NCBI GenBank assembly: GCA_012798935.1
Contig: JAAZMG010000040.1
Coordinates: 1 to 27,619, forward strand
Source of the DNA: Tissierellia bacterium
GTDB lineage: Bacteria; Bacillota; Clostridia; Tissierellales; Tepidimicrobiaceae
Length of the DNA: 27,619 nt
Direction of reading: 5' to 3'
Below the pieces are notes generated by a model, which was given only the letters and a program-made list of their open reading frames with translations, was not told the origin of the DNA and did no database searches. The position numbers and the translations under genes were made by a program. This document shows positions 1-7,427 of this stretch, piece by piece; the first letter of the stretch is position 1, and the number at the start of each line of letters is the position of its first letter.

Positions 1-15
1 CCGTCTTCCGCTCCA
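1..15 (+). tRNA. tRNA-Gly, 3' end only (truncated by window edge)
   Basis: The first 15 bases match the 3' strand of a Firmicute tRNA-Gly: end of the T stem, acceptor strand CTTCCGC, discriminator T and encoded CCA. The acceptor strand would pair with the usual GCGGAAG 5' end, which lies outside the window, so the anticodon cannot be read. A tRNA-Cys follows in the same orientation, which suggests a tRNA cluster. The identity rests on a short match. Confidence 0.7.
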
Positions 16-37
16 CTTATTTAACGAATTTTAATCC

Positions 38-123
38 GGTGGCATAGCCAAGCGGTAAGGCATAAGTAGGGAGCCCAAATCGCGTTTTTCGATTTGGTGT
101 GAATCACTTAGTCGGAGCCGCTG
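38..123 (+). ncRNA. tRNA-Cys-derived tRNA-like element without T arm or anticodon
   Basis: Bases 38-62 differ at one position from the first 25 bases of the tRNA-Cys at 164-188 (acceptor 5' strand, D arm). The similarity extends upstream (22-37 against 147-163), so this is a partial duplication. Downstream the two diverge completely, yet pairing is retained. GGTGGC (38-43) pairs with GCCGCT (117-122) as an acceptor-like stem, and TAAGT (63-67) pairs with ACTTA (106-110) exactly where a 5-bp anticodon stem belongs. Inside that stem is a 38-nt insert holding an 8-bp hairpin (75-82 with 90-97, 7-nt loop). There is no T arm, only five bases (111-115), no CCA and no Cys anticodon. It may be a decayed tRNA, or a structured RNA descended from one. 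Function is unknown. Confidence 0.5.
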
Positions 124-163
124 ATATTGGCAATAGGCTTTTATACTAACAAATTTTCAATCT

Positions 164-237
164 GGCGGCATAGCCAAGCGGTAAGGCAGAGGTCTGCAAA
201 ACCTTTACCCCCAGTTCGAATCTGGGTGCCGCCTCCA
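164..237 (+). tRNA. tRNA-Cys (anticodon GCA)
   Basis: A complete cloverleaf can be read. The acceptor stem is GGCGGCA with TGCCGCC (227-233), the D arm is GCC-loop-GGC, and the anticodon loop is CTGCAAA with anticodon GCA. The T arm is CCCAG-TTCGAAT-CTGGG, with discriminator T and encoded CCA (235-237). It is the intact parent or sister of the element at 38-123. A terminator follows directly. Confidence 0.95.
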
Positions 238-270
238 TAAACCTTCTTTTTTAGAGGGTTTAATTTTTTT
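238..270 (+). terminator. Rho-independent terminator of the tRNA cluster
   Basis: AAACCTTC (239-246) pairs with GAGGGTTT (254-261) through an 8-bp stem with one T-G wobble, closed by T238-A262. A run of seven T follows (264-270). It sits immediately 3' of tRNA-Cys. Confidence 0.8.
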
Positions 271-288
271 GTAAAAGTGGTGAATTTT

Positions 289-1035
289 ATGAGTTTCAAT
301 CCCTTTATTCCAAAAAATATAGGAAATACTGTTATAATTGACGGTAGGGTACCCTTAGAAATATTAGATAATCTTAAAAAAATGAATTTAAATATAATAC
401 CTACTATAGAGTGTACAGAAGTGTCCAAGCCTATTTCTTATCATCCAGACATAGTAATCCACCCTATCAATTACAATACTTTAGTTGTTGCACCAAATGT
501 TTTTGATTATTATGAAGAAAGACTTCATGGAATGGGTATAAAAATTATACAAGGTGAAACTGAATTAGGTAAAGACTATCCAGAAGATATAGCATATAAT
601 GTAGGGAGAATTGGAAACCTAGCAATACATAATTTTAAATATACAGATGAAAAGCTAAAATATTATCTAAAAAAAGAAAATGTGGAATTTATTCATGTGA
701 ACCAAGGATATGCTAAATGTTCTATGGCTATAATAGGTGAAAATTCTGTTATAACGGCTGATTATCCTATATATATAAAATTGACTAAATTGGGAATTGA
801 TGTACTTTTAGTACAACCAGGGTATATTGAATTAGAAGGACATACATATGGTTTTATTGGTGGGGCTACTGGAAATTTATCTAAAAAAGACATAATGTTT
901 TCAGGCAAGTTTGATAAACATCCAGATAAAGAAAAGGTATTAAATTTTCTAAAAAAATACAAGAAAAGAATAGTATGGTTAAGCAATAAAAAAATTATGG
1001 ACATTGGAACTATAATTAGTCTATATTGCCAATAG
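289..1035 (+). CDS. DUF6873-type GME-fold hypothetical protein
   Basis: A 248-residue protein that resembles the clostridial family labelled DUF6873 (GME fold, the guanidino-modifying-enzyme or amidinotransferase-like fold). I recognise this from overall sequence style, such as the stretch around NQGYAKCSMAIIGENSVITA and the later GGATGNLSK; the family's substrate is not known to me. A GTG four codons upstream (277) is also in frame. I chose the ATG at 289 because GTGGTGA (277-283) then serves as its ribosome binding site with five bases of spacing, and the GTG at 277 would itself be part of that site. There is no signal peptide or membrane segment, so it is probably cytoplasmic. The gene lies between the tRNA terminator and ytxC. 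The CDS is sure; the family call is moderate. Confidence 0.75.
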   Translation: MSFNPFIPKNIGNTVIIDGRVPLEILDNLKKMNLNIIPTIECTEVSKPISYHPDIVIHPINYNTLVVAPNVFDYYEERLHGMGIKIIQGETELGKDYPEDIAYNVGRIGNLAIHNFKYTDEKLKYYLKKENVEFIHVNQGYAKCSMAIIGENSVITADYPIYIKLTKLGIDVLLVQPGYIELEGHTYGFIGGATGNLSKKDIMFSGKFDKHPDKEKVLNFLKKYKKRIVWLSNKKIMDIGTIISLYCQ

Positions 1036-1103
1036 AGTAACTCTTTATACAGTATAGGTCAGCTATCATAACACATACTAGTAATTGAAAGGAGTGAATA
1101 AAG

Positions 1104-1952
1104 GTGAATATTAAAATTGGAATTAATAAAGATATAGATACAGCAAAAAAAATAGTTAATAACTATTTTCCTGATAAAAAAATAAAAATTGAAGAATGTT
1201 ATAATAATAGATATTTATTTAATATAAATTCAATAAAAAATAAATCTTTAATTAAAAATGATATCCATAATGCCGTAGCAGATATGATATTAGATATGAT
1301 ATTAAACATATATTCTAGAGATTTTATTAGCAAAAGGATAAATATTAAAAAGAATAATTTAAAAGCCAAAGAAAGAAATGAAATAGTCCAAATATCAAAG
1401 GAAATTTTATTAAATAAAGATAATTTTATAATAGAGAAAGAATATCTAAGCAATAAGATTAAGGATTATATAATAGAAACACCTTTTATTTGGGTTGATG
1501 GTTTTATCCAATTTAGGCTTAAAGAACTGGACCTTTTTATAAATTTAGCTATAGACAAAGGTATAGAGGAATTTACAGCTGAAAAGGAATACAAAGAATT
1601 TATTAAAATACTACAATACTTTGTTGATGTACAAGAACCAAAATATGATTTTATAAACTTAGTCTTTAATGACAAAGAGTATAAACTATTAGATGAAAGA
1701 GATAATCTTATTGACAATGATTTTTTCAGTGATATTGTTGCAGAGATAGACGATGAAGGGATTAGTAAAGAAGATTTATTGATAAGCTCCTTAATTGTGA
1801 TAGCACCTAAAAAAATAATAATACATTTAGAGGAAAATGATATAAATAGAGATGTAATTAGAGTCATAACAAATGTATTTCAAGACAGAGTGTATTTTTG
1901 TTTTGATTGTAAAAAACATAGTAGTCAAATAAAAGTTAAAAAAGGGAAATAA
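1104..1952 (+). CDS. ytxC: YtxC-like putative sporulation protein
   Basis: A 282-residue protein rich in Lys, Ile and Asn, resembling the YtxC family annotated as putative sporulation proteins. The recognisable core is the middle segment beginning FIWVDGFIQFRLKELDLFIN and the following acidic helix. In Bacillus subtilis ytxC is next to thrS, and here thrS is two genes downstream, which supports the call. No membrane segment or known catalytic motif is visible and its biochemical role is not established. Translation starts at GTG 1104 behind AAAGGAGTG (1088-1096) with a normal gap. A terminator follows at 1957-1988, so hisS is a separate transcription unit. Confidence 0.75.
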   Translation: MNIKIGINKDIDTAKKIVNNYFPDKKIKIEECYNNRYLFNINSIKNKSLIKNDIHNAVADMILDMILNIYSRDFISKRINIKKNNLKAKERNEIVQISKEILLNKDNFIIEKEYLSNKIKDYIIETPFIWVDGFIQFRLKELDLFINLAIDKGIEEFTAEKEYKEFIKILQYFVDVQEPKYDFINLVFNDKEYKLLDERDNLIDNDFFSDIVAEIDDEGISKEDLLISSLIVIAPKKIIIHLEENDINRDVIRVITNVFQDRVYFCFDCKKHSSQIKVKKGK

Positions 1953-1956
1953 CATT

Positions 1957-1988
1957 GAGGTTGGATTTTTCAACTTCTTTTTCTTTTA
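1957..1988 (+). terminator. Rho-independent terminator after ytxC
   Basis: GAGGTTG (1957-1963) pairs with CAACTTC (1971-1977) around a 7-nt loop (one G-T wobble), followed by a T-rich tract TTTTTCTTTT. Confidence 0.75.
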
Positions 1989-2068
1989 AAGATAAATATG
2001 TTTATGTTTGAAAAAAAACATATAAATGATATCATAGTACATAATATATAATATTTGGAGGTATACAT

Positions 2069-3379
2069 ATGAGTAAAAATATAGTTAAGCCATCTATATT
2101 ATCTGGTTTTATGGAGCTTATTCCATCTGAACAAATATTATTTAACCAAATGCTAGATACTATTAGAGAGAATTATGAAAGATTTGGTTTTTTACCAATA
2201 GATACGCCTGTAATAGAAAAAGCAGAAGTGTTATTAGCAAAAGGTGGAGGAGAAACAGAAAAGCAAATTTATAGATTTGAGAAGGGAAATACAGAACTAG
2301 CATTAAGATTTGATTTAACAGTACCTTTAGCTAGATATGTAGCTCAACATTTTTCAGAATTGACCTTCCCCTTTAGAAGATACCATATAGGAAAAGTATA
2401 TAGAGGAGAGCGAAGTCAAAAAGGTAGATTTAGAGAATTTTATCAATGTGATATAGATATAATAGGTAATGAAACCTTAGATATTATAAATGATGCAGAG
2501 ATACCAAGTATAATATATTCTACTTTCAAAGATTTAGGTTTTAATTCTTTTACTATTAAAATAAACAATAGAAAAGTATTGAAAGGTTTCTTTAAATGGC
2601 TAGGAATTGAAGATTCAACAGAAGTTCTAAGAACTATTGATAAATTAGATAAGATAGGCTTAGATAAGGTTAAATTAGAATTAGAAGAACAAAATTTGGA
2701 TAAAGGTACTATAGATAAAATAGTAGAATTTATACAGATAAAGGGATCTAATGAGGAAAAACTACATAGTCTAAAAAGTTTGGGAATAGAGAATGGCATT
2801 TTCAAAGAAGGTTTAGAAGAGTTAACTAGTGTAAATCATTATGTAAAGGCTTTTGGAGTACCTGAAAACAATTATAGTATAGATTTAACTATAGCTCGCG
2901 GTCTTGACTACTACACTGGTACTGTATACGAAACATTTCTAGATGATTATCCAGATATAGGAAGTATTTGCTCGGGTGGTAGATATGATGATTTAGCAGG
3001 ATTTTACACTAGACAAAAGTTACCTGGAGTAGGTATATCTATAGGACTTACTAGGCTTTTCTATCAGCTAAATGAAGCTGAACTAATTAAAGCAAAAGAC
3101 AACTCCCTAATCAAAGTAATTATAATCCCCATGGAAGATTGTTTAGATGAAGCTATTGAAACTGCAAGTGTACTAAGAAATAAGGGAATTAACACTCAAA
3201 TATATCTTGAAAAAGGGAAAATGGGAAAGAAATTTGGTTTTGCAGATAAACTTGACATTTCCTATTCAATAATAATTGGACCTGATGAAATAAAGAAAAG
3301 CAAATATGCTCTAAGAAATATGAAAACAGGAGAACAAAACTTATTATCAATGGAAGAACTATTGACAAGTTTAAAATAA
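2069..3379 (+). CDS. hisS: Histidine--tRNA ligase
   Basis: Class II synthetase that charges tRNA-His in the cytoplasm, 436 residues. The class II core spans roughly residues 10-330. Motif 2 is around RYHIGKVYRGERSQKGRFRE (105-124). The histidine-specific motif RGLDYYTGTVYE is at 277-288 and GGRYDDL at 303-309. Motif 3 (GVGISIGLTRL) is near 320. The C-terminal 95 residues form the anticodon-binding domain. An intact histidine-specific motif argues against the non-charging paralogue HisZ. The N-terminus (LSGFMELIPSEQ) and KGGGETEKQIYRF differ from the common bacterial GTRD-type HisRS, so this is an alternative subfamily. The ATG at 2069 follows TTTGGAGGT (2055-2063). A weak promoter-like pair (TTGAAA at 2008, TATCAT at 2030) lies upstream. 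No T-box is present. Confidence 0.93.
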   Translation: MSKNIVKPSILSGFMELIPSEQILFNQMLDTIRENYERFGFLPIDTPVIEKAEVLLAKGGGETEKQIYRFEKGNTELALRFDLTVPLARYVAQHFSELTFPFRRYHIGKVYRGERSQKGRFREFYQCDIDIIGNETLDIINDAEIPSIIYSTFKDLGFNSFTIKINNRKVLKGFFKWLGIEDSTEVLRTIDKLDKIGLDKVKLELEEQNLDKGTIDKIVEFIQIKGSNEEKLHSLKSLGIENGIFKEGLEELTSVNHYVKAFGVPENNYSIDLTIARGLDYYTGTVYETFLDDYPDIGSICSGGRYDDLAGFYTRQKLPGVGISIGLTRLFYQLNEAELIKAKDNSLIKVIIIPMEDCLDEAIETASVLRNKGINTQIYLEKGKMGKKFGFADKLDISYSIIIGPDEIKKSKYALRNMKTGEQNLLSMEELLTSLK

Positions 3380-3410
3380 ATTTTTAATGATATAAATAAT
3401 AATAAATTTA

Positions 3411-3439
3411 TTGACATATCAATCAATTAAAGATACAAT
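3411..3439 (+). promoter_or_regulatory. Sigma-A-type promoter of thrS
   Basis: A perfect -35 TTGACA (3411-3416) and -10 TACAAT (3434-3439) are separated by 17 bases. Transcription would start near 3446, just before the T-box stem I. Confidence 0.85.
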
Positions 3440-3445
3440 ATATAA

Positions 3446-3690
3446 TCAAATCAATATTTAAAGGCAGTGAAGGGAAGAGTAGGTTAATAGATCCTTTTAG
3501 AGAAGGGAGTGCCTTAGGCTGAAAGCCTCCCTAAGAGATTTTTAACTGAAGACCACCCCTAAGCCGTATCCAAAATCTTACAGATAGAAGGATAACCGCA
3601 TTTAGCGTTATGAAAATGAGCACCAATTAGGGTGGAACCACGGGAGATACCTCTCGTCCCTGCATTATGCAGTGACGAGAGGTTTTCTAT
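3446..3690 (+). promoter_or_regulatory. T-box leader of thrS (Thr ACC specifier) with attenuator
   Basis: A full T-box riboswitch that should sense uncharged tRNA-Thr. Stem I closes by GGC (3463-3465) with GCC (3563-3565). AGGG (3471-3474) pairs with CCCT (3557-3560) across the AGTGA motif (3466-3470). The likely specifier is ACC (3552-3554), a Thr codon followed by the expected purine A3555. The T-box sequence AGGGTGGAACCACG is at 3629-3642. The terminator is CCTCTCGTC (3650-3658) with GACGAGAGG (3674-3682), followed by TTTTCT. Uncharged tRNA would favour the alternative antiterminator. Leader, specifier and gene agree. Confidence 0.93.
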
Positions 3691-3716
3691 ACCTATAAAC
3701 AGAAGGAGGAAAGAAG

Positions 3717-5627
3717 ATGGAAAAAATAAAAATAACATTACCAGATAATTCAGTTAAAGAATACGAAAAAGGTGTAACAGTAGAAAAGATAGCAAAGGAT
3801 ATTAGTGAAGGATTGGCTAGAGTAGCATTAGGTGCAGTTGTAAATGGAAAAACAAAAGGGATGCAAGAGATTGTGGATGAAGATGCAGATATCAGAATTG
3901 TAAAATTTGAAGATAAAGAAGGAAAAGAAATATTTTGGCATACATCAGCTCATATAATGGCTCATGCAGTCTTAAGACTTTTCCCTGATGTAAAGTTTGC
4001 CATAGGGCCTGCAATTGAAGATGGGTTTTATTATGATTTTGATACAGAACATAGATTTACTCCAGAAGATTTAGAAAAAATCGAAAAAGAAATGGTTAAA
4101 ATCGCTAGGGAAGGCCATAAAATGGAAAGGTTTGTTATGCCTAGAGATGAAGCTATTGAATATTTTAAAGAAAAGAATGAACCTTACAAGGTAGACCTTA
4201 TTGAAAATCTACCTGAAGATGAGGTAATATCTTTTTATAAACAAGGAGATTTTGTAGACCTATGTGCAGGACCTCATCTTCCAGACACTAAAAAGGTAAA
4301 AGCTATTAAACTTTTAAGCATTGCAGGAGCCTATTGGCGTGGCGATGAAAATAGGGAAATGCTTCAAAGAATATACGGTACTTCCTATGAAAAGAAAAAG
4401 GATTTAGAAGCATATCTTCACAGATTAGAAGAAGCCAAGAAAAGAGACCATAGAAAATTAGGAGCTGAATTAGATTTATTTAGCATACATGAAGAAGGAC
4501 CCGGATTCCCATTTTTCCATCCAAAGGGTATGGTTGTGAGAAATATACTTGAGGATTTTTGGAAAGAAGAACATATTAAAAGAGGATATGGGGAAATAAA
4601 AACTCCTTTAATATTAAGCGAAGAATTATGGCATAGATCTGGCCATTGGGATCATTATAGGGAAAATATGTATCTTACTAAAATAGACGAAAAGGATTAT
4701 GCTATAAAACCTATGAACTGTCCTGGTTCAATACTAATATACAAATCAAACATGTACAGCTATAGGGATTTTCCTTTTAGATGGGGAGAGTTAGGATTAG
4801 TCCATAGACATGAGCTTTCTGGAACACTCCATGGGTTGATGAGGGTTAGAAGCTTTACTCAGGATGATGCTCACCTATTTATGCTTCCTTCCCAAGTAAA
4901 AGATGAAGTAATAGGGGTAATAGAGTTGGCCGATTATATCTATAGTGTATTTGGGTTTAAGTATCATGTAGAATTATCTACAAGACCAGAAAACTCTATG
5001 GGAACAGAAGAACAATGGAATTTAGCAACAAATAGTTTAAGAGAAGCTCTCGAAGAAAAGGAAATAGATTATACTGTAAACGAAGGAGATGGAGCTTTCT
5101 ATGGACCAAAGATTGACTATCACTTAGAAGATGCCATAGGTAGAACTTGGCAATGTGGTACAATCCAATTGGATTTCCAAATGCCAGAGCGATTTGATTT
5201 AACCTATGTAGATAAAGATAATGAAAAGAAGCGTCCTGTAATGGTTCATAGGACAATTCTTGGCAGTATTGAAAGATTTATGGGAATATTGATTGAACAT
5301 TATGCAGGTAAATTTCCAATATGGTTAGCCCCAGTTCAAGCAACAATTCTTCCTATCTCTGACAAGTTCAATGACTATGCCTACGAAATAAAGAAGGAAA
5401 TGGAAGATAAAGGCATAAGAGTTAGTATAGATGATAGAGCAGAAAAAATTGGATATAAGATAAGAGAAGCAAGACTTCAAAGAATACCTTATATGCTTAT
5501 AGTTGGAGAAAAGGAAGTAGAGGGTAGACTAGTATCTATAAACAAAAGAGATGAAGGAGATATAGGCCAATTCAAAGTAGATGAGTTTATGAATAGGGTA
5601 ATGGAAGAGGTGGAAAATAGACAATAG
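3717..5627 (+). CDS. thrS: Threonine--tRNA ligase
   Basis: Class II synthetase, 636 residues, the full family length. An N-terminal TGS domain (about 1-62) is followed by the editing domain with H75, H79 and HxxxH-type spacing in HTSAHIMAH. The catalytic core carries the three expected zinc ligands at C335 (MNCPGS), H386 (TQDDAH) and H511 (VMVHRT). The C-terminal anticodon-binding domain begins around 535 (FPIWLAPVQATILP). Editing of mischarged Ser should therefore be intact. The ATG follows GAAGGAGGAAAG closely. It is controlled by the T-box immediately upstream and terminates at a hairpin shared with the convergent protease gene. Confidence 0.97.
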   Translation: MEKIKITLPDNSVKEYEKGVTVEKIAKDISEGLARVALGAVVNGKTKGMQEIVDEDADIRIVKFEDKEGKEIFWHTSAHIMAHAVLRLFPDVKFAIGPAIEDGFYYDFDTEHRFTPEDLEKIEKEMVKIAREGHKMERFVMPRDEAIEYFKEKNEPYKVDLIENLPEDEVISFYKQGDFVDLCAGPHLPDTKKVKAIKLLSIAGAYWRGDENREMLQRIYGTSYEKKKDLEAYLHRLEEAKKRDHRKLGAELDLFSIHEEGPGFPFFHPKGMVVRNILEDFWKEEHIKRGYGEIKTPLILSEELWHRSGHWDHYRENMYLTKIDEKDYAIKPMNCPGSILIYKSNMYSYRDFPFRWGELGLVHRHELSGTLHGLMRVRSFTQDDAHLFMLPSQVKDEVIGVIELADYIYSVFGFKYHVELSTRPENSMGTEEQWNLATNSLREALEEKEIDYTVNEGDGAFYGPKIDYHLEDAIGRTWQCGTIQLDFQMPERFDLTYVDKDNEKKRPVMVHRTILGSIERFMGILIEHYAGKFPIWLAPVQATILPISDKFNDYAYEIKKEMEDKGIRVSIDDRAEKIGYKIREARLQRIPYMLIVGEKEVEGRLVSINKRDEGDIGQFKVDEFMNRVMEEVENRQ

Positions 5628-5683
5628 AAAGGCAAGTGTTAAAAAAGTCAGTATAAAAAGTTGATTTTATTTTATAAATTATT

Positions 5684-5730
5684 CATCCTGAACATATGAT
5701 AATTCAATATGTTCAGGATGATATTTTTAT
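5684..5730 (+). terminator. Bidirectional terminator between thrS and the ftsH-like gene
   Basis: CATCCTGAACATAT (5684-5697) is a perfect 14-bp inverted repeat with ATATGTTCAGGATG (5707-5720) around a 9-nt loop. A T-rich tract (ATATTTTTAT) follows on the plus strand and an A/T-rich flank lies on the other side. It sits between two convergent genes and can serve both. Confidence 0.88.
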
Positions 5731-5735
5731 CTTTA

Positions 5736-7286
5736 TTAAGTTGCACAATCAAAAGGTTTTTCATATAATTTAAATATCTCATCTAGTTCATCGCTATTAA
5801 TTGTTTCCTTTTCCATTAATACATTGGAAATATGATGGAGTATTTCTATGTTTTCACTTAATATCTTTAAAGATTCATTATATCCTTTATCAATAATTTT
5901 CCTTATTTCTATCCTTAAAGTTTCATAATTATGTTTTATATAGTTTTCATCAACAGCCATAGGCCCTAAGGAACTCATACCATAACTACATACCATTTCT
6001 CTTGCTATATGGGTGGCTTTATCTAAATCATCTTTAGCTCCTGTTGTTATTTCATTAAAAATCAATTCTTCAGCAGCCCGGCCAGCCAATAAACCTGATA
6101 TTTTATTCAGTAGTTCCTGCTTTGTCAGAAGATATCTATCTTCTTCAGGAAATTTTAATACATAACCTAAAGCATGGCCTCTAGGTACAATAGATATCTT
6201 TTGAACCATATCGGTTTTAAGCATTTTAGAAACCAAAGCGTGACCAGCTTCATGAATAGCAACTGTATTCTTTTCTTTTAATAAAACAGTGGGATTTTTT
6301 ATTTCTAAGCCTGCTAATACCCTTTCTATAGCTGCATCAAAGTGAGACCCATTGATTTTGTTTTTATTGTTTCTAACGGCAATTATAGCTGCTTCGTTAG
6401 CAATATTTGCTAGTTCTGCTCCAGATAATCCGTGAGTCTTTTTTGCAATGCTTTTTATATCAACAGTTTTATCTAATGGTTTATTCTTAGTATGAACTCT
6501 TAATATTTGTTCTCGTGATCTCATATTAGGATTTCCTAAATATATATGTCTATCAAATCGCCCTGGTCTTAGAAGGGCTTCATCTAGCAAATCTAATCTA
6601 TTGGTAGCGCCTATAATAATCACTGTTTCATTAGTATTAAATCCATCCATTTCCACTAAAAGCTGGTTTAAGGTCTGATCTTTTTCATTATTAGAGTCTA
6701 AATTTCTCTTAGTACCTATTGCATCAATTTCATCAATAAATATAATACTAGGAGCTTCCTTTTTTGCTCTTTCAAATAGGGTTCTTACTCGCTTTGCACC
6801 TACCCCTACATATTTTTCTACAAATTCTGAGCCACTGGCATAGAGAAAGGTAGAGTTTGTTTCTCCAGCTACAGCTTTAGCAAGTAAAGTTTTACCCGTA
6901 CCTGGTGGTCCATAAAAGAGTATGCCTTTTGGAATACTTGCTCCCATCCTTTTGTACTTATTAGGATTATTGATGAAATCTATGGTTTCTTGGAGTTCTT
7001 CTTTTATTTCCTCTAACCCAGCTACATCATTAAAGGAGATTTTAGATTTGTTTTTTTCCCTATTAGTTTCTTTTTCATTACTTAAAACTGAAGGAACTAG
7101 TTGAGGCTTAGAGTTGGAGTTTCTAAAATAGATTAAAAGGATAATAGTTATAACCCAAACTATTATCCTGCTTCCCATATTTATTTTAATCAAACTTGAT
7201 GGCGAAAGATAGCCATCATAGATAAGTATAGTAGATGCAATTAAAGCTATTATCAAAATTAGAAATAAGACTATTTTCTTTTTCAA
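5736..7286 (-). CDS. FtsH-like AAA+ zinc metalloprotease with minimal extracytoplasmic loop
   Basis: A membrane-anchored ATP-dependent protease of 516 residues. Two membrane segments (about 5-23 and 40-54) are separated by only some 16 residues, where ordinary FtsH has an extracytoplasmic domain of many tens of residues. The AAA+ module is complete: Walker A GPPGTGKT (126-133), pore loop YVGVG (159-163), Walker B IIFIDEID (181-188) and a second region of homology ending RPGRFDR. The M41 protease has HEAGH (345-349) and a downstream Asp in TTGAKDDL (414-421) as the third zinc ligand. It should thus be catalytically active on membrane or cytoplasmic substrates. Translation starts at TTG (7286) behind AAGGTGG. 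It is monocistronic, convergent with thrS and divergent from pepV. It is probably a paralogue of the housekeeping FtsH rather than FtsH itself. Confidence 0.9.
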   Translation of the reverse strand: MKKKIVLFLILIIALIASTILIYDGYLSPSSLIKINMGSRIIVWVITIILLIYFRNSNSKPQLVPSVLSNEKETNREKNKSKISFNDVAGLEEIKEELQETIDFINNPNKYKRMGASIPKGILFYGPPGTGKTLLAKAVAGETNSTFLYASGSEFVEKYVGVGAKRVRTLFERAKKEAPSIIFIDEIDAIGTKRNLDSNNEKDQTLNQLLVEMDGFNTNETVIIIGATNRLDLLDEALLRPGRFDRHIYLGNPNMRSREQILRVHTKNKPLDKTVDIKSIAKKTHGLSGAELANIANEAAIIAVRNNKNKINGSHFDAAIERVLAGLEIKNPTVLLKEKNTVAIHEAGHALVSKMLKTDMVQKISIVPRGHALGYVLKFPEEDRYLLTKQELLNKISGLLAGRAAEELIFNEITTGAKDDLDKATHIAREMVCSYGMSSLGPMAVDENYIKHNYETLRIEIRKIIDKGYNESLKILSENIEILHHISNVLMEKETINSDELDEIFKLYEKPFDCAT

Positions 7287-7303
7287 TCTATTCCCACCTT
7301 ATT

Positions 7304-7322
7304 CTATATTTATAAAATATAG
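7304..7322. repeat. Perfect inverted repeat in the divergent ftsH-like/pepV intergenic region
   Basis: CTATATTT (7304-7311) and AAATATAG (7315-7322) form a perfect 8-bp palindrome with a 3-base spacer, just upstream of the ftsH-like start. It could be an operator or a hairpin near the mRNA 5' end. Its AT-only core makes chance plausible. Confidence 0.3.
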
Positions 7323-7366
7323 TGTAACCATTTACTTTTTTAATATAAAAAGAATTGATTTAAAAG

Positions 7367-7395
7367 TTGAAGGAAATAATATGTAAAGGTATAAT
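7367..7395 (+). promoter_or_regulatory. Promoter of pepV
   Basis: TTGAAG (7367-7372) and a perfect TATAAT (7390-7395) are separated by 17 bases, ahead of the pepV ribosome binding site GAGGTGA. Confidence 0.75.
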
Positions 7396-7427
7396 GAATA
7401 TATATAATAAAAAACGAGGTGAATTAA

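Noticed and set aside
38..123. A normal second tRNA, or a tRNA split by a group I intron
   Set aside because: The insert is only 38 bases, far too small for a group I intron, and the T arm is absent, so no ordinary tRNA can form.
141..428. A 95-residue minus-strand open frame
   Set aside because: It runs antisense through tRNA-Cys, the terminator and the start of the first protein gene; its composition is that of a shadow frame.
2069..3379. HisZ (ATP-phosphoribosyltransferase regulatory subunit) instead of HisS
   Set aside because: The histidine-specific motif RGLDYYTGTVYE and the C-terminal anticodon-binding domain are intact, and no his biosynthesis genes are nearby.
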